Shown: positions 34,391 to 48,227, numbered from the stretch's first letter. The stretch is DNA of 64,000 nucleotides from Ovis canadensis (GCF_042477335.2 NC_091263.1:72896001-72960000); one strand, 5' to 3'. The notes: a model not told the origin generated them from the sequence alone. Numbers and translations are program-made.

Positions 34391-37300
34391 CCGCCTCCTC
34401 CCTGCAACCTCCGGCCTCCGCGGGCTGGACACAGAGGAGGGTGGGGGTGGGGGGTGGGCACCACACCCGCCCCACCTTGCCCCAGGCCACAGGCCACGTC
34501 CCACCCGGGAGGGACACAGCGGAGGAGGTTCACAGCATCCTGAACCCGCCTCCCCCAGCTGACCCCTCTGCATTCTGCCGGAGTCGGGGCTCAGGGAAGA
34601 GCCAGCCAGCCGAGCTAGGATGGAAGGAAAAGAGCTTTCTGCCTTGTCTGCCCAGGAGTGCAGGCTGCTCGTCGAGCCGGTGGTGGTGAAACGGGAAGCT
34701 GGGCCTCGTGAAGGACGAGACCGGGGCTTTGTGGGGCGCCAGGCTGCGGCCCAGCTGCAGGAGACCCCCATTAACCCCCCACATGCCAGGCTGACTGAGG
34801 CGGCCTCTGCCCACTTGGTGATTTTGCTGGTGGGCAGCATCCTCAGACAACAGGACTGCCCCCCCAGGACCCCCAGGACACAGAGGGGCTCAGGCCCCCC
34901 AGACCCTAGGAGGGGCACCCCAGCGATGGGCTGCCCCTCGGTCCTGGAGCCCCCATGAGCTTAGACAGCTGAGCATGGGCGGGCCGGGGCAGGGGAGGGG
35001 GGCAGAGAAATGAAGAACCCCCAGCTAGGAGCAAGGACAGGCACAGGCCAGTCTCATCCAGAGACACAGGCGCGAAGGTCCTGAACGAAGGCGAACAAAG
35101 CAAATCTGGCCACCTCTGCAGAGAGACGCATCACGTGTGAGCGTGGCCCAACCAGGATGGCGAGCCTGCAGGGCAGGAGGACAGGTCACCACGGTAAAAG
35201 AGATGCGGGAGGCCATGCCGTCGTGTCCAGTGGGCGCGGAGAACACTGCTTAACAAAGTCAGTGTCCTCACGCAGACTGGCCTGGACAGTAACCTTACAA
35301 AGGGCGGGGATGTATCGATTCCACTGCGGCAGGTTAAAGGCAGAGCTGGTGGGCAGGCCCACGCCAGCGTCCAGTGTCACGCCAACCCCGATCGCCCTCC
35401 CAGACAGCAGCTCACTGGGCACCTCCTGGCCGGGTCCATCACTGTACTGACCTCCCAGAGCAGCGCTGGGTCCCCGGCCGGTGGGCCGGGCGTGCAGAGC
35501 CCATGTCCCGCTGCAGCGCTTGGGTGCGCCCCGGGGCTTTGGGAACAGGCAGCACCGGCTCCGCCGCCTCCACGCCAGCCTCCCCAGCCCGCCTCTCCCC
35601 TCCCCGCGGGAACTTCACAGCCACTGCCTTTAAATTGGAGTCATTTTACACGTAACGCATAATTGTAGTAAAATACACATAACAAAGGTCTGTCTAGTCA
35701 AGGCTATGGTTTTTCCAGGAGTCATGTATGGGTATGAGAGTTGGACTATAAAGAAAGCTGAGCGCCAAAGAATTGATGCTTTTGAACTGTGGTGTTGGAG
35801 AAGACTCTTGAGAGTCCCTTGGACTGCAACGAGATCCAGCCAGTCCATTCTAAAGGAAATCAGTTCTGAATATTCATTGATAGGACTGATGTTGAAGCTG
35901 AAATGCCAGTCCTTTGGCCACCTGATGCGAAGAGCTGACTCTTTTGAAAAGACCCTGATGCTGGGAAAGACTGAAGGCGGGAGGAGAAGGGGATGACAGA
36001 GGATGAGATGGTTGGGTGGCATCACCAACTCAATGGATGTGAGTTTGAGCAAACTCCGTGAGGGACAGGGAGGCCTGGTGTGCTGCAGTCCCTGGGGTCA
36101 CAAAGAGCCGGACACGCCTGAGCGCCTGCCGCTGTAGGCACAAGTATGCAGATGTCCGTTGCACACCTCACTGTTAATCATGAAATGGAAATATTTTATG
36201 TCTGAACAAAAATGTGGACCCACCAAGTGCATACATTTCTCTCAGAATTTGCGTTTTTCATCCCACGGTTAGATCTTAAATCCAGATAAAAGCTGCGTGC
36301 GTTCTCGTAGAATGGAAGTGAGTCAGCTTCTCTCTTTCCCAGCTCTATAATCACGGTGCAGGAACTGATTATTTCCAATCCACCGACCAAACACAGGAGT
36401 AGGTGGCACGGCAGACAGCAGAGACCCCAAACGCACCTCGTGTGGCCTGAGGACACTGAGCCGTCACCGACTTAACCCTCCAAACAGGGGCTTGGAGCTG
36501 AGTCCTCAGGTGCCGGGGCAGCCGGACTGCAGGGAGTTCAGTTCAGTTCCACGGATGACGTGATGCTTATGAAAAGGTGCGTCTCGAAAACACACGCATC
36601 CAAAGCACCTGTCTGTGTCACGAAAGCAACCGTGTCCACGGCGATGGCTTAACACAGCCAAGCACTTTATCCAGAACTCGTTGCAGAATTTCTGGAGCAT
36701 GGGGATCATAAAAAGCAGACTGCCTTTATGACTGATTCAACTCATGCACAGGCAAGGCCCCGTGTTGCCTGTGCCAGGGTCGGGGTGGGGGCTGCTCTTC
36801 CTACCAGCCCACCGGGGTCTGCATGGCCCTGGCAAGTCAGTAGCTCTGGAAAAAGAGTCCTGCTCACCAGGCCCCGCCCGGGGACCACTGCTCAGGCCCT
36901 GTGGCTCTAGGCTTTCTCTGGGTTTGCTGGGTGCCCCTGGTGGGCCATCAATCAGCAGGGTCTTCACCCTCGGTCCCACCTGGGGCAACTGCCGGGCCCC
37001 CACTCCGAGTGGCGGCATGGCAGGGCTGGATCGAGGCGGACCCCCGGGGGGGAGCCTTTTTTGGCTCTGCCCCACACCCCAGAAAGATGTTTGTCAGGCT
37101 CTCTCTGTCTCCCCCTGACTTTCCCAGCCCCGATGACCTCGAGCACACCACTGCAGAGACGTGACCCGGCAGACAAGCCCCCGTGGCAGCCGGGATGCTG
37201 TGCCCAGCAGGCAGCCTGAACCAACCCGTGCCTGCTCTGCCGGACTGATGACCCCGATCCTGCGCACAGACAGGCCGGCCAGAAGCCCTCCCGCACATAA

Positions 37301-37522
37301 AAGGCCTTTGTTTGGCTCCCTTCACCCCGGCCCCCCGACTCGGCTGCCCGCCCAGCGTCTGTCGACCCCTGCCAGGCCCTGCGCCGGCCGGCCCTCACGC
37401 TAAGCTGTGGAAAATGCTGGAGAGGTCATGAACGTGGACTTTGGTGTCACACCCGGGGGGGCTGCTCCTCACGACCACACACCAGCTGCACAAGCCTGGG
37501 TTTGCTCCTGACCACTCTGAGC
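34391..37522. other. Intergenic stretch
   Basis: Contains a BovB fragment (35682-36127). The remainder is unique, with a more AT-rich part at 36130-36360. No gene was seen. Confidence 0.5.
35682..36127 (+). mobile_element. BovB (RTE LINE) 3' fragment
   Basis: The AAGGTCTGTCTAGTCAAGGC start and the GGAGAAGACTCTTGAGAGTC and CTGAAGGCGGGAGGAGAAGG segments identify it. A short deletion lies near 36058. Confidence 0.92.
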
Positions 37523-37722
37523 CCCTCGGTGGCTCAGACGGTAAAGAATGTACTCGCGATGTGGGAGACCCGGGTTCCATCCCCGGGTTGGGAAGATCCC
37601 CTGGAGGAGGAAATGGCCACCCACTCCAGTGTTCTTGCCTGGGAAATCGCATGGAGAGAGGAGCCTGGTGGGCTACAGTCCATGGGGTCGCAAAGAGTCG
37701 GACACAACCGAGTGACTAACAC
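37523..37722 (+). mobile_element. Bov-tA-type SINE
   Basis: CCTCGGTGGCTCAGACGGTA to AGAGTCGGACACAACCGAGT in sense orientation. Confidence 0.95.
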
Positions 37723-40700
37723 TCTCTGACCCCCACTTCCTGGACAAAGCGATGTCCTAACCCCCAGGACAGATCTGGTGTGCCGGGGGTCAGAAACCGG
37801 GGGCCCCCTTGTCCCCACGTGCCTCCTGCTATGTCTCCCATCCCCGGCCCATCTGGACCCCGGGCCCTGGCACTTGCGGACTCTCTGTCTGAGCCCCGTG
37901 TCACTGCGTCCCTGGGCACCAAGCCAGCAGCACTCTCCCCGGCTCTCTGCGTCCTTACCTGGTGGGACGCTGACAGGCGCGTCCCCCGGCGGGCCTCGCT
38001 TTCCTCTCAGGACCCTTGACGAGGGTCGCCAGTGGAAAGCAGAGCACGATGACCGCACACATGCGCCCACCACGAGGTTCCCTGTGTTCCCAACCCCAGG
38101 AAGAGTCTGTCCTCGCCTGAGACCCCCGAGCCCAGGACCCCACACCAGGAAGGGGCGCTGGCACCAGGACCGCAGGGAATCACCCTGTCGGATGGCTGCC
38201 CAGGTATCCCTGGCTGACCTGGGTTCCACGGTGTTATCTCCGGGATGATGCCCTCCCCAAGGAGCTGGCTGGGCAGGAAGCTGTCCTCGGAGGGCGGGGG
38301 TTGCCTCCCTGAGGTGGGCACAGCCCTGTCCCTACCTGGGCAGCTGACCACCTTTCCTCTGGCCTCAGCTTTCCCTGTCCCCGATCTTGGACGCCCCTCC
38401 ATCCAGCCCGGGATGGCCTGGCCGGAGCTCGAGTTGGGGAAACTAGCGCAGAAGAGAGGAGGGCTCACCCCACATCTGTGATGCTCGGGCTGCAAAGTGG
38501 GAGACCCCGGGGTGCCATGGAGGGAGGGGCACCCCGTCTCAGCCTGGCGCTGCCGGGTGGAGTTGGGACATCAGGGGGTCCGGCTTCCCCAGCACCCCGG
38601 GGAGTGGAAGGAGGCTGCCGGAGGCAGGCCGCCCTGGCCTGAGCCCACGGGTGTCTGTGGGGGCAGCCAGCAGTCCTTTTGGTCGCCCACGGGGATCCCG
38701 CCTGATCTCACTCCAGGGGACACTCCCCTCGGGTGGCACCTTCGTCTGCACGCGAGGCCCTAAACCATCCAGCCCTGGGGCTGCAGAGCCGGCACTCTGG
38801 AGCCACGGTGTCGGAGAAAAGTTGGAGTCATCGGTGAGGGCGGAGGGGCTCAAGGTCAAGTTCAAGGGCCGTGCTGGGAGCCAGCCTCCCCGCAAGGGGG
38901 CTGCCCGTCCGGACCCCCAGGAGGCACCAGCTCTGAGGATGGCCGGGGCTGCTGCATCTACTAGGGCGCGGGGGGCATGCCCCCACCAATCCTGAGCCTG
39001 CCTGCTGTGTCTGTGCGGGGCCCCCCTTTCCCAGCGGGCGTCTCAGACGGCTCTGAGGGGCCACAGCCTGGCTCCTGGAGCCATGGCCCCAGCCCCGGAC
39101 ACCTCGCTCTGGCCCCCTGGCTCTGCACCTGACTGCCAAGCCCAGCTGGATGCCCTCTCCTCACTCCCAGCTGGTGGCCCCCTCCCGCCCAGTCCACGCG
39201 TCCAGCCGCCACAGGGAGCTCCCGATTCAGCTCAGTTCCAGGCGTCTTTTGGGGAGACATTTGCTCACAGCCTGCAGGCTGCCCTGGCTCCCCTTTCCAG
39301 CCCTCAGAGGGGGAGGACCGCAGTCTGCTGTAGACCCTGGCCAGCAGCCGCTGGCACTGGATGAGCAGGCAGTGCCCAGTGTCCATCCTGGGTCAGAGAG
39401 AGCTTGGCAGAGCTCTGCCCTCCTGTTCCTGGGACAGACCCAAGTTCCCATGGGCAGAGCACCCGTCCCAGGACTGACCTGGCAGCTTCCAGGGTCTTGG
39501 GAGCTGAAGCCAGCACGATCAGTGCCCACGGCTGCATCCTCCGGCCCCTGGACAGAGCAGGAGGCCTGAAGCGGCCAGAGGCTCAGAGCCCTGTCTGCCT
39601 GCCTGCCGGCCACTGGGGTACACGAGGGCCAAGTTGCACATGTTGGGGGCGTTCCTCCTCTGCTTTGGGGATGAGGAGCTGGGAATCAGAGGGGAGAAGG
39701 TCCCTGCTCAAGGTCACACAGCTGGGACGAGGTCCAGACGGGACTGGAACCAAGGCCTGATCTCTGCAACGCCCCTCAAGTCAGCCTCTCCCTGGCTGGG
39801 CCCTGCACCTCCTCCCATAGGCAGGCGGGCCCTTCAGTGCCAGTGACCGCGGTGCCCCGGTGCCCACGCAGCTACCATCTCCCTGCTGGGTCATGTTCAT
39901 CATCAAGCCCTGGAACCGGGCTCCTGGAGATGCCCCTGCCTCCCCCAGCGGGGTCCTCCCCGGGATCCGACTGGCCTGGGACAAGCTCCCCCAACCGGTG
40001 TTAATGACTCTCCCCTCCCCTTCCTGAAGCCTCGTCCCTTTCTGGGGCACATGGTCCTTCCACAGCCCAGCAGCTGCTTCTCAGCCTAAGCCCAGCCGGG
40101 TCAGGAGGGATGAGGGGTGAGGCACATCCCACTGACGGTGTGCACACCCACCTGAGCACATTCTTCCCTTAAAGGGCCTCTCAAATGCCACCGGAGTATA
40201 ACGTCCCGAGTCCCCCCACCCCCACACCCCATCCTCATCTCCCAGGCCCAGAGCGGGGAGGACACACAGAGACCGACCACTCCATCCCCCTGATTTTCAC
40301 ATGGAGGTGGGGGAGAGCTCCAGGCCTGCAACACTGGCCACCAGGGTCTGACTCGGTCAGCCAGGGGCTGCCCCAGGCCAAGACCGCGGGAGCCAAGGGG
40401 CAGGCAGGGAGGCCTGCCGGGGTGTGATGACCTGCGTCTCCTCCAAACAACAGTGGGGGACGGCGGCCAGGAGGGTGGGGACAGCTTGTTCTCACAGCCG
40501 GGCCCCGGGGACTTGAGTGGCCGCCCCTCAGCCCCGCTGGACCTCACAGCTGCGGGGCCGCCCTGCCCCCAGCCCCAGCCTGGATGTCGAAATCTGCGCA
40601 GAGGCTGCTGGGACGCGGCTATATCAGTAGGCCCGCCACATCTGCAGCGCAGGGGGCCGGCAGGTGACCTGTCCCTTACATTTCTGGGGACAGCTGCCAG

Positions 40701-41827
40701 GCTACAGGCAGAAAGATGGGACGGGGACCGGGGGTGTCTGTGGGCTCACGGCTTCCCTACACACACAGCGGCCCGGAGACGGGACTGACCTGCTTTACCG
40801 CAGACGCGGCGTCAGCATCAAGACGACAACCCGCGGGAACGACGCCTTACAACCGAAAGGATCACGGCAATGCACTTCTGGAGCCTTCGTCCAGGGCCAG
40901 GCGCTGTTCTAAGGCCTCTGCACGGGGCCCCCCAGCCAGGCTGAGATGTCTTCCCCATTTCATGGATGAAACGGGAGCAGAGGGCAGTTCGGTCACGCAC
41001 CCCAGGTCAAATGACAGTGGACAGCCGACCCGCGGCGTCCACTTCGCTCCATGGACGGAGTGGCTGAAGCTCGGCTCCTCCCGCGCCCGCTGGCGGCTCA
41101 CCCGAGCCCCCCGGCTTGGCTGCCAGCCGCCCCTTGGAAGCTCCAGGTGGAAAAACAATTGTGGTGTTGGCCCAGGGCTGCTGGCGGGGCCCGGGGCCCC
41201 CCCTCCCTGAGCCAGAGATGCCAAGCAGCCTGCCGGGGAGCCCTGGGGAGGGCCAGTGGGGGGAGGGGCACTTGCTCAGAATGCAGGGGGGGAAGGGGGC
41301 CCCCTCCCGGATGTGGAGTGCGGAGGGGGTCTCTAGGCTGGCCCGGCAAAGACCGCTCCCAGCCGGTCTCCTGCAGCCCGTGGGCACAGACCAGAACACC
41401 AACGGAGTGGTTCTGAGGACCCACTGCCTGCCCTCAGGCCCTGTTCTGGGGCTGACGCGGGGGACAGAGACCCCCACGCTCTTGCTGCCCAGCAGGGAAG
41501 CGAAAGGGCCTGGTTGTTCCTTGCACCCTGGGAAGCCAGCACCTGACGGACGAAGAAACCCAGGCTTCCAGAGGCTAAGCGACTTGCCACAGGCACCCGG
41601 GGACCCACGTCAGGGGCCCTGGGCCCCGCGCCCACCAGCCACGCCCTGGGCCCTTCTCACGCCCACCAGACTCTCCTGAGGACCCCGCAGGTGGGTGTCA
41701 GCTTTCCCGCTCTTGGCCGCCAACGGGCAGGGGCGGGGGCTCGTCTGGAGTCATCTTGCCGGGAGAGGCAACACCAAGACTGCCCCCTGGCGCCCCGATG
41801 GTCCAACGTCAGAGCCCACAGGCTTTC
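37723..41827. other. Intergenic stretch
   Basis: GC-rich unique sequence, with MIR-like pieces near 39655-39770, 40905-40985 and 41540-41600. No gene or CpG island was seen. Confidence 0.5.
39655..39770 (-). mobile_element. MIR SINE fragment
   Basis: GAGGAGCTGGGAATCAGAGG and AAGGTCACACAGCTGGGACG are the reverse complement of the MIR core. Confidence 0.7.
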
Positions 41828-42033
41828 CTGCTCAGACGTGTCCGACTCTGCGAAATGTTGGACGGTAGCCCGCCAGGCTCCTCCGTTCATGGGATTTTTC
41901 AGGCCAGAATACTGGAGTGGGTTGCCATTTCCTCCTCCAGGGGATCTTCCCGACCCCAGGATGGAACCCATGTCTCCTGTGTCTCCTGCATGGCAGATGG
42001 ACTCTTCACCTGCTGAGCTATCAGGGAAGACCC
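41828..42033 (-). mobile_element. Bov-tA-type SINE
   Basis: Reverse orientation from GACGTGTCCGACTCTGCG to GAGCTATCAGGGAAGACC. The head is diverged. Confidence 0.93.
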
Positions 42034-42781
42034 ACTGTCCCTCCCAAAACTTTCCCGGAAGCTCCCCACATTTTGAGTCATAGGAGGGAGTCCGCATGAG
42101 CCGGGCAGACTGGGGTTACGGCCCCGGCCAGCGGGCAGCCCCCTCCTGCACCGGGGACAGCTGGGGGACTGGGCCTCGGCCAACAGCTTCCTTTTACAAT
42201 GATATGTTATTTACCTAGCTCAAGCCACACACACACGCGCCCTCTGCGGATAATTTTGGTCTGTCCTTTTTAAGCAACAACACAGTTATACTTAACCATT
42301 CAGGAGGAAGTAAAGCCCGCACAATGCCTCCTCTGTGATCCGACAGAAAAACGACCAGGCCAGCCAGCCGCCTCAGGCTGCAGCACAGCAGAGCACCTGG
42401 GCCTGCGCAGAGCGTGGGCGTCACTCCCTCCACACGGAGGGCCCCAAGCTGCACTCGGCTGTTGCTGTTCTTGTGTTTGCTCTTGTTAGGTCTCCTCTCC
42501 TGTCGTTGGTCAGTCGCTTCTAGAAGCGCCCAGGCTCTGCCTGGAAAGCGGCTAACAAGCTCGATGCCTCTGGCCAGTGAATGGACCATCGATGACTCTG
42601 CTGTGAGCAGAGCTTAACAACGAGGGGAACTCGCGGCGAGAACAATCGCCGAGCCCTCCTCGAGCTCCAGACCCTCTGGGGGCTCCAGGATGCAACTCGG
42701 GGATCTGATACCGCAAGGGGGCCAGCCTGGGTGAAGTCATGTGCCAAGCGCAGCGAGGCTCCACTTCCTCCAGATGCTTCA

Positions 42782-42795
42782 CCGCCACCTGCTGG
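42782..42795 (-). promoter_or_regulatory. CTCF-like core motif
   Basis: The minus strand reads CCAGCAGGTGGCGG, matching the CTCF core CCASYAGRKGGCRC at 13 of 14 positions. It is located between the putative FBLN2 promoter and HDAC11. Binding is inferred. Confidence 0.5.
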
Positions 42796-45717
42796 AAGAG
42801 TATCCTGGCAAGTACGTCTACCCTGATGCCCCTCTGAGCAGCGCACGTCAGAGCTGGGTAGGGCACAATCGCACAGCTGTCCATGAGAGCCCCGTCTCAA
42901 CGCCACCAGCCTTCCTCGTTTCCCCATCATACTTTATCCTTTTTCCCCTCCATTTCATTTTCTAATACCTTAGACAGGCTTTATCTTTGTGGCTGAAATC
43001 AGGCTGCTCTGTGACTTGTGAGACAAAGTCCCTTCCCCTCCCAACCCCCAAATATAAAAGTCTAGGTGAGGACTCTGGTCCGTCACTGAACCTTCTCCGT
43101 AGTCAGAGGCAGGGGACGGGCGTCAGGATGGGCAAGGTTGTGCCAGGCAACGCGCCATGTAGAACCTCAGCGGTGCTTCATTTCTCCCTCATTCTGAACA
43201 TCCACCCTTGTCTGCCCAGGGGGCTCTGCTCACCTGGGGCTTTCAGGGACCCAGACTGGCAGATGCCACAGCTCAAAATGTGTTCCCGCCGTCACTGCAG
43301 CAAGAGGGAGGCACCCGGAGCATCGCCCACTGGCTGGGAAAGCGTCCCCGGGGAGGAGAGCATCCCCGGGGAGACACACAGGGCTCTGAGCTCACGGTTC
43401 TTGAAGCAAGTCCGCGGGCACGTCCAAGCTCAGGGGTGGAGAGGAGCACCCTCCAGGAGGATCTGCGCTTGGATCACGCTGCACTCTCGGGGCAGCGGGG
43501 GCTAGGCTGGGGGGGCGGGCAGGGGACCGTGACTGCTACAGCCTGGGCTGGAGGCGTGGGAGCCCCTCCAGGAAGGCGAGGAGGGTGCCAGCGGCTCTAA
43601 ACACTCGCCCGGGGCCGCGACCAAGAGGGAGTGGGGCCAGGCAGGGGTGTGTGAGCAGGGGCACTGGGCGGCCGCACCAGGCTCTGGGCCCTGCTGCGGT
43701 GGGAGCCCCCAGGGGCCCCCAGGGACCAGCTCTCCGGGAATAAAGAGCCAGGCTCCGGCCCAGGCGAGACGGCAGGAGTGGTCTGGCCTGGCCTCCACCG
43801 GGATGCGTTAGCCGGGGACCCTGTCTATTTGCTTCCCCTCTGGTGCTGGGGTTGGCTGTGAGCAGGCCAGGGTGCCAGGAATGACTCATCGTCAGAGTTG
43901 AAGGTTCCGCTGGACAGAGGCTACTGGCGCTTGGACTGGCCAAGGACCTGTCTCAGGCTCGAGGAGCTCTTGGGGAAGACGCCACTGCTAGGTGCCCACC
44001 ACCTGCCAGGCTAGCATGCCCCCAGCCCCACCAGGAGTGCCCGTCTTAGCCGCGTGGACGAGAGCCTGGGGTCCGGGAACGCATCACACATCTGGCACCT
44101 CGTCCCAGGCCTTGGACCCCCGCGGCATCGCAGGATTCCTGGGGAGGGAGCCACAGCCTTTGAGACGACAGCGGGTCCTCACGTGACCGAAGACCTCGGG
44201 AACCAGATGGGCGTCCGCCGGCCTGTGTTTTCGCCACATTCCTGAGCTCCGAGAGGAGAAATAAAAGTGTTCCCTTGTCTGCGAGCTGAAGAGACAGCAA
44301 TATTGTGGCGTAACTAGGACCAGATGGACTCCAGGAATTTCCAAACGCCTCTCAGCGCATTAGACAAAATAGCCTCCCAGCCGCACACCATAACTCTGTC
44401 TGGCCGCCCGGGTATCAGTTACCGCGACGACCGGCGGGTTGTGAGTGCCGGCTCGGGGGTCCTAGCAGGGAAGGGGTCTCTGGTCAGGCCACCGCCCCCT
44501 CCTCCTGGCCCCTCGGGAGCACCCCTCATGCGTGAGCCCTCCCCAGAGCTCCAAGGCCAGGGCGCCCAACGGGAAATCTCAGAAAGTGGTGGGACATCCC
44601 TCAGCCATGGAGCTGGATGCCCAAGGCCCCCTCGCTAGCACACCCCCTGGGAGGGGAGGTCACGGCCACAGGGCACCCAAGGGTGGGCACTTCCAGCACA
44701 CCGAGTGCAGGCTCTGGGGGGCTGGGGGCATGTCCGGAGACCCGCCATCTCTGCACCCGTCTTCCTCCATGGCCACAGCGGTGCTGAGAATGAAGCCAGT
44801 GAAACACGCCTGTGCACAACCCGTGTCGTGAACCCAGAAGCTGCACCCAGAGGCCACGAGATGATCTCGGATGCCCCGGCCCCGAGAACATCCCGCCCGG
44901 GGCCCTCCTGAAGGATGCCAACGTTAACTGAGAACGCGCCAACACCAGGGCATCCTACGGGGGAGGAGATCGGGGCTCAGCATGGTGATGCACAGCTGAA
45001 GGCCGCACAGCTGGCAAAGAAGTCCAGCTCCAACCACCGTGCCCACCACCTCCCGATGAGCCAGCTCCCGCGTGCAATGAAGCCGTGTCTCTCTAGGTGT
45101 CCATGTCCCGTCTGTGTGGCAGGAGGCCGGGGAGCAGGCCAGGAGGGCAGCCCACACTCTCCCGCTGGACCCGAAGTCCGCCCTCAAGTGACCGGAGCAC
45201 GTAGGCCAGGCCACTTCCATCCCCTCACACAGGCCTCTGCGGAGGGAGGGCCAGCCTGCGGGCAGGGATGCACCTTCCCAGGGTGACTCTGAGGCCAGCG
45301 GCGAAGCAGGTTCAGACCGAGGCTGGCCGGCCACAAAGCCCACGTCCTTCCTGTAGAGACCACTCCCCCGACGGCAGAGCCCAGGGCTCCCTCATGCCCT
45401 GACAGCTGTACCTCGACCCTGGTGGCGACGAGGTGTGCGGAGGTCGGGGCGGCGCTCGGGACCCCCGCCTCCCCTTCGTAAAGCTGCCGTGGGCGGGAGC
45501 CAGGAGGCTGAGCTCTGGTCCCCTGCTGGCCACCAGGCTCCTTAACAGCCCCCCTGGGCGTCAGTTTCCAGACTGACCACAAGCCCCGAGCTGGTATCCC
45601 AGCAGGCCCTCCACAAAGGACAGCTCCGCCTCTCCTGCCCCCGGGTCATTACAAACCTTTGCAGGACGGTCTGCTTGCAGGGTGGTGGTGGGGGGGGGGG
45701 CGGGCAAGGGTGCTCAT

Positions 45718-45900
45718 TCTAGAGCCAGGCGGCCTCGGGTCCATTCCCTGGCTTTTGTGGTGCCTGTGTGACCGTGGGCAAGTCACTTGACCTCTCTGAG
45801 TCTCCCTGTCCCTAAGGCAGTGACGCAGCTGTTGATGGGTAACTGGTATGGAATGTCTGTTCCAGGCTCGACACCACTATAAGCTCTCAACAAATATTGG
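45718..45900 (+). mobile_element. MIR SINE
   Basis: TGTGTGACCGTGGGCAAGTC followed by ACTTGACCTCTCTGAGTCTC is the MIR core. The tail may continue into CTCAACAAATATTGG. Confidence 0.8.
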
Positions 45901-46019
45901 CTCCTTGAGTTCTCATGACAACTGCCCCCATGCAGAGTATCAATCCTACTTTGCAGATGAGTATACTGAGGCAGAGAGGGAAAAGCACCCGGCTCCAAAA
46001 TCACTGCAGATGGTGACTG

Positions 46020-46586
46020 CAGCCAGGAAATTAGAAGACGCTCACTCCTTGGAAGGAAAGTTATGACCAACCTAGATAGCATGTTGAAAAGCAGAGACAT
46101 TACTTTGCCAACGAAGGTCCGTCTAGTCAAGGCTATGGTTTTTCCTGTGGTCGTGTATGGATGTGAGAGTTGGACTGTGAAGAAGGCTGACTGTGAAGAA
46201 GGCTGTGAAGAAGAATTGATGCTTTTGAACTGTGGTGTTGGAGAAGACTCTTGAGAGTCCCTTGGACTGCAAGGAGATCCAACCAGTCCATTCTAAAGGA
46301 GATCAGCCCTGGGATTTCTCTGGAAGGAATGATGCCGAAGCTGAAACTCCAGTACTTTGGCCACCTCATGCGAAGAGGTGACTCATTGGAAAAGACTCTG
46401 ATGCTGGGAGGGATTGGGGGCAGGAGGAGAAGGGGATGACAGAGGATGAGATGGCTGGATGGCATCACCGACTCGATGGACATGAGCCTGAGTGAACTCC
46501 GGGAGTTGTTGATGGACAGGGAGGCCTGGTGTGCTGCGATTCATGGGGTCGCAGAGTCAGAAGCGACTGAATTGAACTGAACTGAG
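46020..46586 (+). mobile_element. BovB (RTE LINE) 3' fragment
   Basis: One of the two longest BovB pieces here, from GAAGACGCTCACTCCTTGG to GAATTGAACTGAACTGAG. It has a short local duplication of GACTGTGAAGAAGGCT near 46165-46215. Confidence 0.93.
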
Positions 46587-47141
46587 CCAGGGGTGGAGGG
46601 TTGGGACTCGAGGCCTGGCCAGTGAGGGGCGGGCACTCACGGCTTAACCGCTGCCCCCCTGCAGCCTGGCTGACAGTCCCAGGAAGGCACTGCTCCCAAC
46701 GTGGCACCAAGCCTCCCCGTAGTGGCCCTGGTCTCGGGGCAGGGTGTCCCCAGCCGGGGCTGGCTGGGCTAAATGAAGCCAGCAGGAGGGCAGCCAGCCC
46801 TGGAGGAGCCGGGGCGGCATCCTGTCTCCTTCAGATCTGCCCGGGAGTCCTACGAAGCCAGGGGACCCTGCCAGTGCCCCCGCCTGTGTTTGCGCCCTGG
46901 GTGGCAGGCTGGGCACGTCCCTTCCTACCTCTGTGCCCTCCAGCCTCAGGCGTGGTGCCCTGGGTGGGCAGTGCTGCCTGAGAACCCGCACTGGTCCCTA
47001 GCTGAGATCAGGGCTCTGAACTCTCTCGAGAGGACCTCCCAGGACTCGAGGGCCTCCAGCCGGGCCTGGCGCTGGGGTCTTGGGGATGACGGGGGGATAC
47101 GATCGCGCAGCAGCTACGTGGGGTCAGGCTCTGAGCTGGCT

Positions 47142-47179
47142 CCAACATCACCCCGGACACCCAACATCACCCCGGACAC
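47142..47179 (+). repeat. 19-base direct duplication
   Basis: CCAACATCACCCCGGACAC occurs twice back to back without a mismatch. Confidence 0.9.
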
Positions 47180-48227
47180 CCAGCCCAGCCTCACAAGTTC
47201 AGGACACAAGCCACCAGGACGGCTGAGGACGGAGGCTCGGAGAGGCCCCGGAGGGCTCCCTACTTGGTGGGCGTGGGGCCCAGGGGTCTGCCCACTCCCC
47301 AGCTTGGGGCGTGGTAGGGGCGGGGGTCCTCCTAGGTCAGTTCTTCAGGACGCTCTGGAGCCACCTGCTGCAGAAATTCCCACCACCTCCAGGCATCATG
47401 TGGCCCACACGGGCTCCTTTTTGCAGGACCTTTTCCAAGCTTGCCAGGCTCCTGGGTTCTCCCCCGAGCACGTGTCCGACCCCAGACCTCCCAGCCTGGC
47501 CCCATTCTTGCCCACCCGGTCGGCCAGGGCTTGGTACATTCCCCTTGGGGTTTCATAACCTGGGGGATCATCTGCAAAGAGCACACATCCTAAGAACAGA
47601 CCCCAAACACCTCTCGGGAACCAGCCCAGACCCTCCTCCTGCCCCACAGCAGTCACCATCGTAGTCACGAGCAGTCCCAAGCACCCCCAGGCGTTCAGTC
47701 CTGGGCCCGCCCTCCGGGTGAGTACCGCGTCCTTCGAGGCCCATCTCACAGACGAGCAAAGAGTTGCGGATTCTGGAGCCAAGGCCTTGGTGGGAATCCT
47801 GCCCTTGAGCTCCCAGTGCGTGCTCTGAGCAAGTAACCCCTCCCCTCCCCCGCCAATCGCATGCCTCAGCATCTACATCTGTAAACAGAGACGATGGCCT
47901 TGCCAGCCTTCACTCGCCTCACACCTAGCGCAGGGCTCACCTGGACCCCAACCACCACCCCGATGTCTTCATCTCTTGTCTTTGCCCTGGCACTGACCCT
48001 CGAGCGACCACCCACTCCCTGCCCAGGCTGTGCCCCTAACGCTGGGGGTGCCCTGGCCGCTCTGCCGGGCTGAGGACAAGGTCCCACTCCCCACCTGCCC
48101 CAACCCTTCTGCCCCCACTCAGCCCATCCCTACATGTGCTCCCTGCCTGGCACCTTCCCATCCCCACTCGCCCCCGCCCCAAAACCGCTCTGTCTGGACA
48201 GCACCCTCTCTTCACCCTTGCTAAATC

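Larger units (their letters stand above)
42034..46019. other. Intergenic stretch
   Basis: No gene was seen. It includes a strong CTCF-like site (42782-42795), a less GC-rich island at 44220-44420 that might be conserved noncoding sequence, and a MIR at 45718-45900. Confidence 0.5.

Noticed and set aside
33725..34543. 272-codon open frame
   Set aside because: It depends on the 17-base minisatellite and G-rich sequence. The other strand is open as well.
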